A stretch of 64,000 nucleotides of DNA from Acidovorax soli (GCF_014207955.1 NZ_JACHLK010000007.1:186001-250000), one strand, 5' to 3'; counted from the first letter of the stretch, positions 27,043 through 36,284 are shown. Numbers and translations: made by a program. The notes: generated by a model from the sequence alone, not told the origin.

Positions 27043-27099
27043 TCGCGCGGCGGGCTTACAGCCCGGCTGCAGCGCGCAGCGCAGCAGCTTTGTCGGTCT
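27043..27099 (-). repeat. Echo of the metK 3' end
   Basis: On the minus strand this stretch encodes [13 protein letters not shown] followed by TAA, the same ending as MetK (27161-27217), 118 bp upstream in the transcript. I count about 11 base differences over 57, and within [12 protein letters not shown] all 7 are synonymous. The sequence before it (DQK versus WER) is only loosely similar, and no start codon makes a convincing separate gene. Confidence 0.75.
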
Positions 27100-27173
27100 T
27101 CTGGTCTGCGCTCACATCGCTGGCGCGATATGAGCTCCGCCCACGTACGGAGCCGCGCTGTCGCGCGGAGGGC

Positions 27174-28355
27174 TTACAGCCCTGCTGCCGCACGCAGTGC
27201 GGCAGCCTTATCCGTACGTTCCCAGGTGAATTCGGGTTCTTCGCGGCCGAAGTGGCCGTAGGCCGCCGTCTTTTCGTAAATGGGGCGCAGCAGGTCCAGC
27301 ATCTGGATGATGCCCTTGGGGCGCAGGTCGAAGTGCGCGCGCACCAGCTTGGCGATCTGGTCGTCGGGGATCACGCCCGTGCCTTCGGTGTAGACCGTGA
27401 TGTTCATCGGCTCGGCCACGCCGATGGCGTAGGCCACCTGGATCTGGCACTGGCGTGCCAGGCCGGCAGCCACGATGTTCTTGGCCACGTAGCGGGCGGC
27501 GTAGGCGGCCGAGCGGTCCACCTTCGTTGGATCCTTGCCGCTGAAGGCGCCGCCGCCGTGGGGGCAGGCACCGCCGTAGGTGTCGACGATGATCTTGCGG
27601 CCCGTGAGGCCACAGTCGCCTTGCGGGCCGCCGATAACGAAGCGGCCGGTGGGGTTGATCAGGTAACGCGTGTCCTGCAGCCATTCCTTGGGCAGCACGG
27701 GCTTGATGATTTCCTCGATGACGGCTTCGGTGAACGAGGCCTTCATCTTGGTCTGCGATTCGCTCTGGTCGGGGTGGTGCTGGGTGGAGAGCACCACGGT
27801 GTCGATGCTGTGGGGCTTGCCGTCCACGTAGCGCATGGTCACCTGGCTCTTGGCGTCGGGGCGCAGGAAGGGCAGGCGGCCATCCTTGCGCAACTGGGCC
27901 TGGCGCTCCACGAGGCGATGGGCGTAGTAGATGGGCGCGGGCATCAGCTCGGGCGTCTCGTCGCAGGCATAGCCGAACATCAGGCCCTGGTCTCCAGCAC
28001 CGGTGTTCAGGTGGTCGTCGCTGGCATGGTCCACGCCCTGGGCGATGTCGTTGGACTGCTTGTCGTAGGCCACGAGCACGGCACAGCCCTTGTAGTCGAT
28101 GCCGTAGTCGGTGTTGTCGTAGCCGATGCGCTTGATGGTGTCGCGCGCCACCTGGATGTAGTCCACATGGGCGTTGGTCGTGATCTCGCCTGCCAGCACC
28201 ACGAGGCCGGTGTTGGTCAGCGTTTCGGCAGCGACGCGGCTGCGTGGGTCCTGCTTGAAGATGGCATCGAGGATCGCGTCCGAGATCTGGTCGGCCACCT
28301 TGTCGGGGTGGCCTTCGGAGACCGATTCCGAGGTAAAGAGAAAGTCGTTCGCCAT
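27174..28355 (-). CDS. metK: S-adenosylmethionine synthetase
   Basis: Makes S-adenosylmethionine from methionine and ATP; cytoplasmic tetramer, 393 residues, of normal length. Signature motifs are present: [20 protein letters not shown] at the N-terminus, [12 protein letters not shown] and [19 protein letters not shown]. The ATG at 28355 is preceded by AGGAG 8 bases upstream. The 5' leader (28356-28440) can fold into two hairpins, one of which contains an anti-Shine-Dalgarno. Divergent from the lipid A acyltransferase genes. Confidence 0.97.
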   Translation of the reverse strand: MANDFLFTSESVSEGHPDKVADQISDAILDAIFKQDPRSRVAAETLTNTGLVVLAGEITTNAHVDYIQVARDTIKRIGYDNTDYGIDYKGCAVLVAYDKQSNDIAQGVDHASDDHLNTGAGDQGLMFGYACDETPELMPAPIYYAHRLVERQAQLRKDGRLPFLRPDAKSQVTMRYVDGKPHSIDTVVLSTQHHPDQSESQTKMKASFTEAVIEEIIKPVLPKEWLQDTRYLINPTGRFVIGGPQGDCGLTGRKIIVDTYGGACPHGGGAFSGKDPTKVDRSAAYAARYVAKNIVAAGLARQCQIQVAYAIGVAEPMNITVYTEGTGVIPDDQIAKLVRAHFDLRPKGIIQMLDLLRPIYEKTAAYGHFGREEPEFTWERTDKAAALRAAAGL

Positions 28356-28363
28356 TTGAATAA

Positions 28364-28410
28364 ACTCCTGTGTTCCGGCATTTGGGGCGTTGCCCTCTCC
28401 CCGAAGGAGC
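28364..28410 (-). promoter_or_regulatory. Structured metK leader with possible anti-Shine-Dalgarno
   Basis: On the minus strand the leader has hairpin CTCC-TTCG-GGGAG (28397-28409) directly followed by GGGC-AAC-GCCC (28385-28395), then the AGGAG ribosome site (28364-28369). CTCCTT in the first hairpin (28404-28409) is complementary to the ribosome site, so two exclusive folds are possible. I do not recognise a named SAM riboswitch class. Confidence 0.45.
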
Positions 28411-28487
28411 TTTGGCGAACGCTTTAGCAGAAATATTTACCGTCGCCCTGCAAGTTGCTCATTTAACTCAGCGACCCCGTCATTTTA

Positions 28488-29345
28488 ATGCCATCTTTGT
28501 TCCGTCTCTTTTCCGTGTTCCCACTGTGGCTGCTCCATGGCCTGGGCGCTGCCATGGGCTGGCTGGCGTTTCTGGCCTCGCCGATCTACCGCGGTCGTTT
28601 CCGGGCCAATGCCGCCCTGGCCGGATACCGCTTCGGCGAGGTGCGCGGTGCGGTGGCCCATGCAGGCCGCATGGTCGCCGAGCTGCCGCGCCTGTGGCTG
28701 GGAGCGCCGCTGCCCTACCGCATCGAGGGCGGCGCCTGCGTGGAGGCGGCCTATGCCCAGGGCCGCGGCATCCTGTACCTCACTCCGCACCTGGGCTGCT
28801 TCGAGTTCTCGGCCCAGGCGGCGGCCCAGCGCTGGAGCGCCGAGCACGGCCCCATCACCGTGCTCTACCGCCCCGCCCGCCAGCCCTGGCTGGCCAAGGT
28901 GATGGAGACGGCGCGCAACCGGCCCGGCATGCTGGCCGTGCCGACCAATCTTTCGGGCGTGCGCCAGATGATCAAGGCGCTGCGCCGCGGCGAGGCCGTG
29001 GGCCTGCTGCCTGACCAGGTACCTCCGCATGGACAGGGCCAGTGGAGCCCGTTCTTCGGCAAGGACGCCTACACCATGACGCTGGCGGTGCGACTGGCCC
29101 ACCAGACGGGCGCGGCCGTGGTGCTGGCGCGCTGCGAGCGCCTGTCCTGGGGCCGTGGCTATGTCGTGCATTTCGAACCCCTGCCCGCGGCCCCGCTGGC
29201 ACAAGACGCTGACGCAGCCCTGCTGCAGATCAACCAGGCCATGGAACATCTGATACGACAGTCTCCCGACCAGTACCTGTGGGGCTACGGCCGCTACAAG
29301 GAGCCCCGCGTAGAGGCCGCAGCCCCCGCCGGAGGTGCCGCATGA
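28488..29345 (+). CDS. LpxL/HtrB-type lipid A acyltransferase
   Basis: A 285-residue membrane-anchored acyltransferase that adds a secondary acyl chain to lipid A. An N-terminal hydrophobic stretch is followed by the HX4D/E-type motif as TPHLGCFEFS, then the LLPDQVPPHGQGQWSPFFGK region typical of LpxL/LpxM. The start ATG 28488 gives the usual short N-terminus. Its stop overlaps the next gene start in ATGA, so the two tandem acyltransferases are coupled. Which acyl position each modifies cannot be told. Confidence 0.9.
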   Translation: MPSLFRLFSVFPLWLLHGLGAAMGWLAFLASPIYRGRFRANAALAGYRFGEVRGAVAHAGRMVAELPRLWLGAPLPYRIEGGACVEAAYAQGRGILYLTPHLGCFEFSAQAAAQRWSAEHGPITVLYRPARQPWLAKVMETARNRPGMLAVPTNLSGVRQMIKALRRGEAVGLLPDQVPPHGQGQWSPFFGKDAYTMTLAVRLAHQTGAAVVLARCERLSWGRGYVVHFEPLPAAPLAQDADAALLQINQAMEHLIRQSPDQYLWGYGRYKEPRVEAAAPAGGAA

Positions 29346-30208
29346 CCGGCCGCCTGGGGGTATGGTTCATGCGCGTACTGGCCTTGCTGCCGCTGCGCGT
29401 GTTGCGGGCCATGGGCTGGCTGATTGGCCAGGCGCTGTATCTGGTGGCAGCGCCGCGGCGCAAGGTGGCGCTGCGCAACCTGGAGTTGTGCTTCCCGGAG
29501 TTCACCGAAGCCCAGCGGCGCCAGTGGGCGCGCGAGAGCTTTGTCGGTTTTTGCCAGACCTGGCTGGACCGCAGCTGGCTGTGGTTCGCGCCGCGCGAGA
29601 CGGTGCTCGCGCGCGTGAAGCTGCAGGGTGCGCTGGACGAACTGCTGGGCGATACGCCCACCATCATCTTCGCGCCGCATTTCTACGGCATGGATGCCGG
29701 AGGCTCCGCACTCACGCTGCACACCGACCGGGCCTTCACCTCCATCTTCACGCCGCAGACCGACCCGGCCGTGGACCAGTGGATACGCACCGGGCGCCAG
29801 CGCTTTGGCAATGTGCGCATGCTCAACCGCGGTGACGGCGTCAAGCCCATCCTGAGCGGCTTGCGCAAGGGCGGCCTGCTGTACCTGCTGCCCGACATGG
29901 ATTTTGGCCGCAATGACTCGCTGTTCGTGCCCTTCTACGGCGTGACGGCGGCCACGGTGCCCTCGCTGTCGCGCTTTGCGCGGCTGGGCCGTGCCAAGGT
30001 GATCTCCATGGTCACGCGCATCACGCCCACGGGCTATCTGGCCGAAATATCGCCAGCCTGGCCCGACTACCCCACCGAAGATGCCGAGGCCGACACGGCG
30101 CTCATGAACCGCCATCTGCAGTCCTACATCGACTTGTCTCCCGGCCAGTACTACTGGGTGCACAAGCGCTTCAAGACCCGGCCTGAGGGCGATCCTTCCA
30201 TCTACTGA
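29342..30208 (+). CDS. Second lipid A acyltransferase (LpxL/LpxM-like)
   Basis: A 288-residue homologue of the preceding gene product, with N-terminal membrane segment, RRKVALRNLELCFPE, the catalytic APHFYGMD motif (His plus Asp), LLYLLPDMDFGRNDSLFVPF and the C-terminal QYYWVHKRFKTRP. The last motif is characteristic of lipid A late acyltransferases. Start ATG 29342 overlaps the upstream stop by 4 bp. Two paralogues side by side suggest sequential acylation of lipid A. Confidence 0.92.
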   Translation: MTGRLGVWFMRVLALLPLRVLRAMGWLIGQALYLVAAPRRKVALRNLELCFPEFTEAQRRQWARESFVGFCQTWLDRSWLWFAPRETVLARVKLQGALDELLGDTPTIIFAPHFYGMDAGGSALTLHTDRAFTSIFTPQTDPAVDQWIRTGRQRFGNVRMLNRGDGVKPILSGLRKGGLLYLLPDMDFGRNDSLFVPFYGVTAATVPSLSRFARLGRAKVISMVTRITPTGYLAEISPAWPDYPTEDAEADTALMNRHLQSYIDLSPGQYYWVHKRFKTRPEGDPSIY

Positions 30209-30220
30209 GGCGCGGCGGAC

Positions 30221-31126
30221 TCAGGCCTGGCCAAGAAAGCGCGCGAGCGCATTCATCACCCGCTCGGGCTGCTCGTGCACCACCCAGTGGGAAGCGCCTT
30301 CCACGCGGTCGATCTGCAGCTGGGGGATCCAGCCAGGCAGGCCGTCGAGCAATCCGGGCAAGAGGGCAGGGTCCTGCATGGCCCAGACCACCAGGGTGGG
30401 GATGGTCACGGTCAACATGCTCTCGGGCAGGGTGATGCCGGCGATGGCGTTGTCGTCGCCGCGGGGCGGGCGCAGGGGGCCGGCGCGGTAGTAGTTGCAG
30501 GCGCCGGTCAAGCCTTGCTGCCAAAGGGTGCGGTAGCGGGCGCGCACTTCCTCGGTCAGCCATGCAGGGGCACGGCCCTCGGGATCGTCGAAGAAGGCGA
30601 ACAGGCGCGCGAAATCGTTCTCGGCCAGCAAGGCCTCGGCATCGGGCCGGCACAGGAAATGCATGTACTGGCTGTTGGCCTGTTGCGCCGGGTTGTGCTG
30701 CAGCTCGCGCAGGAAGGCGCCGGGGTGGGGGGAGTTGACGATGGCCAGGCGTTCCATCCGCTTCGGGTGCTGGTTGGCCAGGTTCCAGGCCACCGCGCCC
30801 CCCCAGTCGTGGGCCACCAGGCAGGCCAGTGGCTGGCCGGGGCTCACGGCATCGATCAGTGCCGCCAGGTCCTGCACCAGGTGCTTGGCCCGGTAGGCCT
30901 CGACCTCCCGGGGGCTGCTCGACTCGCCAAACCCGCGCAGATACGGGGCCACGCAGTGGTAGCCGCCGTTTTCGGGGCGCGCGAAATGGGCCAGCAGTGC
31001 ATCCCAGATGAAGGCGCCTTCGGGAAAGCCGTGCAGGAAGAGCAGCACCGGCCGGCCGGTGCTGCCGATTTCGCGGCACTGCAGGGTGGTGCCGTGGGGC
31101 AGGGGGATGTCGCGGGTCTGGATCAT
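30221..31126 (-). CDS. Alpha/beta hydrolase, epoxide-hydrolase-like
   Basis: A 301-residue alpha/beta-fold hydrolase. The oxyanion motif HGFPEG, the nucleophile elbow HDWGGAVAW with Asp as nucleophile, a YYRAG Tyr-containing cap element and the final catalytic His in GASHWVVHE match soluble epoxide hydrolases and haloalkane dehalogenases. HGFPEG and the cap Tyr favour epoxide hydrolase. ATG 31126 is chosen; the longer frame starts at a TTG (31162). Convergent with the acyltransferase genes. Confidence 0.88.
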   Translation of the reverse strand: MIQTRDIPLPHGTTLQCREIGSTGRPVLLFLHGFPEGAFIWDALLAHFARPENGGYHCVAPYLRGFGESSSPREVEAYRAKHLVQDLAALIDAVSPGQPLACLVAHDWGGAVAWNLANQHPKRMERLAIVNSPHPGAFLRELQHNPAQQANSQYMHFLCRPDAEALLAENDFARLFAFFDDPEGRAPAWLTEEVRARYRTLWQQGLTGACNYYRAGPLRPPRGDDNAIAGITLPESMLTVTIPTLVVWAMQDPALLPGLLDGLPGWIPQLQIDRVEGASHWVVHEQPERVMNALARFLGQA

Positions 31127-31180
31127 GGCGTTGTTGCTGTCGTTGGGGGGAGCCAACGCCAAGGGACCCGGCGCGGGCGC

Positions 31181-31924
31181 TCAGTCTTTCTCGGGTTCCT
31201 GGTCGCTGGCCGGAGCGGGTGCCGGGGCATCGCCGCCGGCCGGTTCGGCGCCTGGCAGGGGGTGGGCCCATTGCCACAGCAACTGGGCCACCTCGTCCAC
31301 GCCCTGCTTTTTCAGGGCCGAGAACATCTTGACCTCGCCGCCGCCGGCCTGCAGTCGCGTAATCGACAGCACCTTGGCCTGCTCGGCACGCGTGAGTTTG
31401 TCGGCCTTGGTGAGCACGATGAGGAACTTGAGCCCCTCTTCGACGCGCGGGCGCACCACTTCGAGCAGGGCTTCATCGAGCTCGGTGAGGCCCAGGCGCG
31501 GGTCGCACAGCAGCACGATGCCGGTAAGGCCCGGGCGGCTGACCAGGTAGTTGACCATCACCTGCTGCCAGCGCACCTTGTCCGAACGCGACACGGCAGC
31601 GTAGCCGTAACCCGGCAGGTCGGCCAGCACGGCGTCCATCACGCCCTGCTTTCCCAGGGAGAACAGGTTGATGTGCTGGGTGCGGCCGGGCTTTTTGGAG
31701 GCGAACGCGAGCTGTTTTTGCTGCGTCAGCGTGTTGATGCAGGTGGATTTGCCTGCGTTGGAGCGGCCCACGAACGCGATCTCGGGCACCGTGATGGGAG
31801 GCAGGTGGTGCAGTTGCGCCGCCGTGGTGAGGAATTTCGCCGTGTGCATCCAGCCCATGGCGATCTTGGCGTCGGGTGCGGGCGGAAGAGGGCCAGCAAC
31901 TGGCGCGGAAGGGGTGGTCGTCAT
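31181..31924 (-). CDS. engB: Ribosome biogenesis GTPase EngB (YihA/YsxC)
   Basis: A 247-residue TRAFAC GTPase needed for assembly of the 50S subunit. The G1 loop is GRSNAGKST, the G2 region KPGRTQHINLF, G3 DLPGYGYA and G4 LTKADKL, all matching EngB. The C-terminus carries an extra Pro/Ala-rich acidic tail. ATG 31924 is chosen; the frame is open upstream but would run into the divergent cytochrome gene. Divergent from cytochrome c4 across 75 bp, a frequent betaproteobacterial arrangement. Confidence 0.95.
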   Translation of the reverse strand: MTTTPSAPVAGPLPPAPDAKIAMGWMHTAKFLTTAAQLHHLPPITVPEIAFVGRSNAGKSTCINTLTQQKQLAFASKKPGRTQHINLFSLGKQGVMDAVLADLPGYGYAAVSRSDKVRWQQVMVNYLVSRPGLTGIVLLCDPRLGLTELDEALLEVVRPRVEEGLKFLIVLTKADKLTRAEQAKVLSITRLQAGGGEVKMFSALKKQGVDEVAQLLWQWAHPLPGAEPAGGDAPAPAPASDQEPEKD

Positions 31925-31930
31925 GAGAAG

Positions 31931-31961
31931 TTGAGATGCGAGTGGGGCCTCATTGTAGAAT
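31931..31961 (+). promoter_or_regulatory. Candidate promoter of the cytochrome c4 gene
   Basis: TTGAGA (31931-31936) and TAGAAT (31956-31961) with a 19-bp spacer, longer than ideal. The -10 match is good and lies 38 bp before the cytochrome start. Weak support. Confidence 0.3.
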
Positions 31962-31999
31962 CGTGGAGATTTGCGTACATAAACACACAGACCCTCGAT

Positions 32000-32644
32000 A
32001 TGAAGTTGCTCGCCTCTATGCTGATAGCTGCCGCGCTGGCAGCACCTGCTCTTCCGGCCTTTTCTGCGGGCGAGACACCCGCAGCGCCGCCCAAGGCGGC
32101 AGCCAAGCCTGATCTGGTCAAGGGCGAGGCCAGCTTCACGGCAGTGTGTGCAGCCTGCCATGGCGCAGATGGCAATTCGGCCATTGCTGCCAATCCCAAG
32201 CTGTCGCAGCAGCACCCCGAGTACCTGGTCAAGCAGCTGCAGGAGTTCAAGTCGGGCAAACGCAACGACCCCGTCATGAAGGGCTTTGCCATGGCCCTGT
32301 CGGACGAGGACATGAAGAACATCGCCTACTGGGTGACCTCCAAGGCTGCCAAGCCTGGTTTCGCCAAGGACAAGGCCCTGGTCTCCCTGGGTGAGCGCAT
32401 CTACCGCGGCGGCATCGCCGACCGCCAGATCGCCGCCTGCGCGGGCTGCCACAGCCCCAATGGTGCCGGCATTCCGGCCCAGTATCCCCGCCTGTCGGGC
32501 CAGCACGCCGATTACACGGCCACGCAGCTGGTCGCCTTCCGCGATGGCAAGCGTGCCAACAGCCTGCAGATGACCCAGGTGGCCGCCAAGCTGAACGACC
32601 GCGAGATCAAGGCCGTGGCGGACTACATCGCCGGCCTGCGTTGA
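32000..32644 (+). CDS. Diheme cytochrome c4
   Basis: A 214-residue periplasmic electron carrier with two c-type heme sites, CAACH and CAGCH, in two similar cytochrome domains separated by about 95 residues, and Met axial-ligand candidates after each (for example KGFAMALS and SLQMTQVA). A signal peptide ending near AFSAG is clear. c4 proteins donate electrons to terminal oxidases. ATG 32000 is at the expected distance from a candidate promoter. The resB-ccsB cytochrome maturation genes follow after a terminator. Confidence 0.94.
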   Translation: MKLLASMLIAAALAAPALPAFSAGETPAAPPKAAAKPDLVKGEASFTAVCAACHGADGNSAIAANPKLSQQHPEYLVKQLQEFKSGKRNDPVMKGFAMALSDEDMKNIAYWVTSKAAKPGFAKDKALVSLGERIYRGGIADRQIAACAGCHSPNGAGIPAQYPRLSGQHADYTATQLVAFRDGKRANSLQMTQVAAKLNDREIKAVADYIAGLR

Positions 32645-32718
32645 TTGATTGACTGATCTGCATCAAGTGCGGTCCACATAGCGCGGACCGGACGGAACCA
32701 ACCGCCAATAACAAACCC

Positions 32719-32759
32719 AAAAAGGGCGGGTCCATCGAGCCGATGGTCCCGCCCTTTTT
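32719..32759. terminator. Bidirectional terminator after cytochrome c4
   Basis: Stem of 14 positions with a single T-T mismatch (GGGCGGG...CCATCG against CGATGG...CCCGCCC, loop AGC), flanked by an A run on the left and T run on the right. Stops the cytochrome transcript ahead of resB. Confidence 0.85.
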
Positions 32760-32793
32760 CTTTGCGTGCCCCGCCGCTCCTTTGTCCTCCTCC

Positions 32794-34947
32794 ATGTCTG
32801 ACAACACCCAAGGCGTTCGCGTCCAGTACGGCTCCCAGGCCTTGCGCGCAGGGATCGAACTGCTGTCCTCGATGCGGTTCGCGATTTCGCTGCTGACGGT
32901 GATCTGCATCGCCTCGGTGATCGGCACGGTGCTCAAGCAGCACGAGCCCGCCGCCAACTATGTCAACCAGTTCGGCCCGTTCTGGGCGGCACTGTTCGGT
33001 GCCATCCAGCTCAATGCGGTGTACAGCGCCTGGTGGTTCCTGCTGATCCTGGCCTTCCTGGTGCTGAGCACCTCGCTGTGCATTGCGCGCAACACGCCCA
33101 AGATCCTGGTGGACCTGCGCGTCTACAAGGAGAACATCCGCGAGCAGAGCCTCAAGGCCTTCCACCACAAGGCCGAGGCCGAGCTGCCCGAGAGCGCCGA
33201 GGCCGAGGCGCGGCGCATCGGCCAGATGCTGGCTGGCGGTGGCTGGAAAGTGCGCCTGCAGCAGCGCGACACCGCGGCCGGTGCCGGCACGGGCTGGATG
33301 GTGGCGGCCAAGGCGGGCGCCGCCAACAAGATCGGCTACATCGCGGCGCACAGTGCCATCGTGCTGGTCTGTGTGGGCGGCCTGCTCGATGGCGACCTGA
33401 TCGTGCGCGCGCAGATGCTGCTGGGCGGCAAGACGCCCTATGCCGGTGGTGGCCTGATCGCTGATGTGAAGGCCGAACACCGGCTGTCCGAGCGCAATCC
33501 CACCTTCCGTGGCAACCTGCTGGTGGCCGAGGGCACGCAGTCGAGCATCGCGCTGCTGAACCAGTCCGACGGGGTGCTGCTGCAGGAGTTGCCCTTTGCC
33601 ATCGAGCTCAAGAAGTTCATCGTGGAACACTACTCCACGGGCATGCCCAAGCTGTTCGCCAGCGAGATCGTCATCCACGACAAGGCCACGGGCGAGAAGA
33701 CGCCGGCCCGCGTGGAGGTGAACCACCCGGCCAGCTACAAGGGCGTGGAGATCTACCAGTCGAGCTTCGATGACGGGGGCTCGCACCTGAAGCTGCGCGC
33801 CGTGCCCATGGCGCCGGGTGCCAAGGCCTTCGACGTGGAGGGCGTGGTCGGCGACTCGACCCAGCTGACCAACAAGGGCGGCATGCCGGGCAGTGACACG
33901 ATGACGCTGGAATTCACGGCGCTGCGCACCATCAACGTCGAGAACTTCGGCGGTGCCGGCCCCGGCGCCAGCGGGGTGGACGTGCGCAAGGTGGACCTGC
34001 GCGAGGCCGTGGAGTCGCGCCTGGGTGCGGCCAACAAGACCGTGACCAAGAAGGAGTTGCGCAACGTCGGCCCGAGCGTGAGCTACAAGCTGCGCGATGC
34101 CGCGGGCCAGGCGCGCGAGTTCCACAACTACATGCTGCCGGTGGACACGGGCGATGGCGTACCGGTGTACCTGCTGGGCGTGCGCGAAACCCCGGCGGAG
34201 CCGTTCCGTTACCTGCGCATTCCCATTGACGACCAGGGCGGCATGGAGGGCTTCTTGCGTTTGCGCAACGCCTTGGCCGATCCGGTGGCGCGCGAGCAGG
34301 CCGTGCGCAGCTATGTGGCGCAGGCCATCGATCCCTCGCGCCCCGATGTGGGTGAGCAACTGGCGCAATCGGCGCTGCGTGCGCTGGCGCTGTTTGCCGG
34401 CAACGGCATGGTGGACGGCAAGCCCACGGGCGGCCTGCAGGCGATCTCCGACTTCATGGAGGCCAACGTGCCCGAGGCCGAGCGTGGCCGGGCTGGCGAG
34501 GTGCTGATCCGCATCCTGAATGGCAGCCTGTTCGAGCTGGCGCAACTGTCGCGCAAGAACGCCGGTCTGGCACCCCTGGCACCGGACGACAAGACCCGCG
34601 GCTTCATGACCCAGGCCGTGCTCTCGCTCAGCGATGCGCAGGTCTACCCGGCCGCCATCGCCTTCGAACTCAAGGATTTCACGCAGGTGCAGGCCAGCGT
34701 GTTCCAGGTGGCGCGTGCACCCGGCAGGAACATCGTCTACCTGGGCTGCGCCTTGCTCATTCTGGGCGTTTTTGCCATGCTCTACATCCGCGAGCGCCGG
34801 ATCTGGGTCTGGGTGGCGCCGCAGGACGGCAGAACGCATGCCACCATGGCCTTGTCGGCCAACCGCAAGACCCTGGACGGAGACAACGAGTTTGTGCAGC
34901 TCGCAGAAAAACTGATCGGGGCCAAGCCCCTGCAAGGCAACCCATGA
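32794..34947 (+). CDS. resB: Cytochrome c biogenesis protein ResB
   Basis: A 717-residue System II cytochrome c synthase subunit (ResB/Ccs1). Two N-terminal membrane segments (SMRFAISLLTVICIASVIGTVL and WWFLLILAFLVLSTSLC in pattern), a third near residues 183-205 and a last one near 650 flank a large periplasmic domain. With CcsB it attaches heme to CXXCH apocytochromes. ATG 32794 is chosen; the upstream in-frame Met is in the terminator. Its stop overlaps ccsB in ATGA, a translationally coupled pair. Confidence 0.95.
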   Translation: MSDNTQGVRVQYGSQALRAGIELLSSMRFAISLLTVICIASVIGTVLKQHEPAANYVNQFGPFWAALFGAIQLNAVYSAWWFLLILAFLVLSTSLCIARNTPKILVDLRVYKENIREQSLKAFHHKAEAELPESAEAEARRIGQMLAGGGWKVRLQQRDTAAGAGTGWMVAAKAGAANKIGYIAAHSAIVLVCVGGLLDGDLIVRAQMLLGGKTPYAGGGLIADVKAEHRLSERNPTFRGNLLVAEGTQSSIALLNQSDGVLLQELPFAIELKKFIVEHYSTGMPKLFASEIVIHDKATGEKTPARVEVNHPASYKGVEIYQSSFDDGGSHLKLRAVPMAPGAKAFDVEGVVGDSTQLTNKGGMPGSDTMTLEFTALRTINVENFGGAGPGASGVDVRKVDLREAVESRLGAANKTVTKKELRNVGPSVSYKLRDAAGQAREFHNYMLPVDTGDGVPVYLLGVRETPAEPFRYLRIPIDDQGGMEGFLRLRNALADPVAREQAVRSYVAQAIDPSRPDVGEQLAQSALRALALFAGNGMVDGKPTGGLQAISDFMEANVPEAERGRAGEVLIRILNGSLFELAQLSRKNAGLAPLAPDDKTRGFMTQAVLSLSDAQVYPAAIAFELKDFTQVQASVFQVARAPGRNIVYLGCALLILGVFAMLYIRERRIWVWVAPQDGRTHATMALSANRKTLDGDNEFVQLAEKLIGAKPLQGNP

Positions 34948-36284
34948 ACACGGCCACCCGCAACACCACGATCACCCTGAACGAGGGGTATTTCTCCCGC
35001 CGCAACTGGCTGGACTGGGCTTTCGCCGCCATTGTGGCGGCGGGCGGGCTGTTCGCGCTGCAGCGCTACGGCAGCTTCATGGACGGCTACGAAAAGGGCA
35101 TTCTGCTGGGCACGATCCCGTCGGCCATCTGGCTGGGCTGGTTCTGGCGCCCACTGCGCACGTTGATGCTGGTGGTGTCGGCGGTGGCTTTGATGGCCAT
35201 CGGCCTGTACCAGGTCGATGGCGCCGGCAGCCTGGCGCGCGCCGATACGGTGTTCGGTCTCAAATATTTCCTGTCGAGCCAGTCGGCCATCCTGTGGATG
35301 AGCGTGCTGTTCTTCATGAGCACGGTGTTCTACTGGATCGGCATGTTCGCGCGCGGCGAAGGCCATGCGATGAACCTCATCGGCTCGCGCCTGGCCTGGG
35401 TGGCCGTGGGCATGGCGCTGATCGGCACCCTGGTGCGCTGGTACGAGAGCTACCTGATCGGGCCGGACATCGGCCACATCCCGGTGAGCAACCTGTACGA
35501 GGTGTTCGTGCTGTTCTGCTGGATGACGGCGGCCTTCTACCTGTACTACGAGGCGCAGTACAAGACGCGCGCGCTGGGCGGGTTTGTGATGCTGGTGGTG
35601 AGCGCAGCCGTGGGTTTTCTGCTGTGGTACACGGTGGTGCGCGAGGCGCACGAGATCCAGCCCCTGGTGCCGGCGCTCAAGAGCTGGTGGATGAAGCTGC
35701 ACGTGCCGGCCAATTTCATCGGCTATGGCACCTTTGCGCTGTCGGCCATGGTGGCGTTCGCCTACCTGATCAAGCAGCAGGCCACGGAGACCCGTTGGTA
35801 CAAGCTGGCGCCGCTGTGGCTGCTGGGCGTGGTGCTGTGCTTCGAGCCCATCGTGTTCCGCCAGGGTGCCACCGAGAACGGTGGCGGCTACTGGATGGTG
35901 TACTTCGGCATCTCGGCGCTGATCGTCGCGGGCATCCTCTTCGGGCGTCGCCGCATCGCCGAGCGCCTGCCCTCGTTCGAGATCCTCGACGACGTGATGT
36001 ACAAGTCCATCGCCGTGGGCTTTGCCTTCTTCACCATCGCCACGGTGCTGGGTGCCCTGTGGGCCGCCGAGGCCTGGGGCGGCTATTGGAGCTGGGACCC
36101 CAAGGAGACCTGGGCGCTGATCGTCTGGCTCAACTACGCGGCCTGGCTGCACATGCGCCTCATGAAGGGCCTGCGCGGCACGGTATCGGCCTGGTGGGCG
36201 CTGGTGGGCCTGGCGGTCACGACCTTCGCCTTTCTCGGCGTCAACATGTTCCTGAGCGGGCTGCACAGCTACGGCACGCTGTAA
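34944..36284 (+). CDS. ccsB: Cytochrome c biogenesis protein CcsB/ResC (CcsA family)
   Basis: A 446-residue polytopic protein, the heme-handling half of the System II synthase. The tryptophan-rich WWD motif is clear as AWGGYWSWDPKETWALIVWL, with conserved His in other loops (for example KLHVPANFIGY and AAWLHMRLM). Overlaps resB by 4 bp. The complex should mature the c4 cytochrome just upstream and possibly the CXXCH sensor of the cyclase at 24877. Confidence 0.95.
   Translation: MNTATRNTTITLNEGYFSRRNWLDWAFAAIVAAGGLFALQRYGSFMDGYEKGILLGTIPSAIWLGWFWRPLRTLMLVVSAVALMAIGLYQVDGAGSLARADTVFGLKYFLSSQSAILWMSVLFFMSTVFYWIGMFARGEGHAMNLIGSRLAWVAVGMALIGTLVRWYESYLIGPDIGHIPVSNLYEVFVLFCWMTAAFYLYYEAQYKTRALGGFVMLVVSAAVGFLLWYTVVREAHEIQPLVPALKSWWMKLHVPANFIGYGTFALSAMVAFAYLIKQQATETRWYKLAPLWLLGVVLCFEPIVFRQGATENGGGYWMVYFGISALIVAGILFGRRRIAERLPSFEILDDVMYKSIAVGFAFFTIATVLGALWAAEAWGGYWSWDPKETWALIVWLNYAAWLHMRLMKGLRGTVSAWWALVGLAVTTFAFLGVNMFLSGLHSYGTL

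Larger units (their letters stand above)
26838..27173. other. Gap downstream of metK with terminator and tail echo
   Basis: 336 bases with no supported gene. It holds the metK terminator (26990-27020), a degenerate second copy of the metK 3' end (27043-27099) and the probable promoter of the DUF1328 gene near 26840-26940. Confidence 0.6.

Noticed and set aside
26838-27173. A second short metK-like gene
   Set aside because: The echoed tail has a stop but no start or upstream MetK similarity in frame beyond about three residues, so it is not a gene.
28356-28470. A known SAM-I, SAM-II or SAH riboswitch
   Set aside because: The conserved cores I remember for these classes are not all present. 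I kept it only as a structured leader.
32623-34935. A 770-codon minus-strand open frame opposite resB
   Set aside because: Antisense shadow of ResB, which has its expected membrane segments and overlaps ccsB properly.
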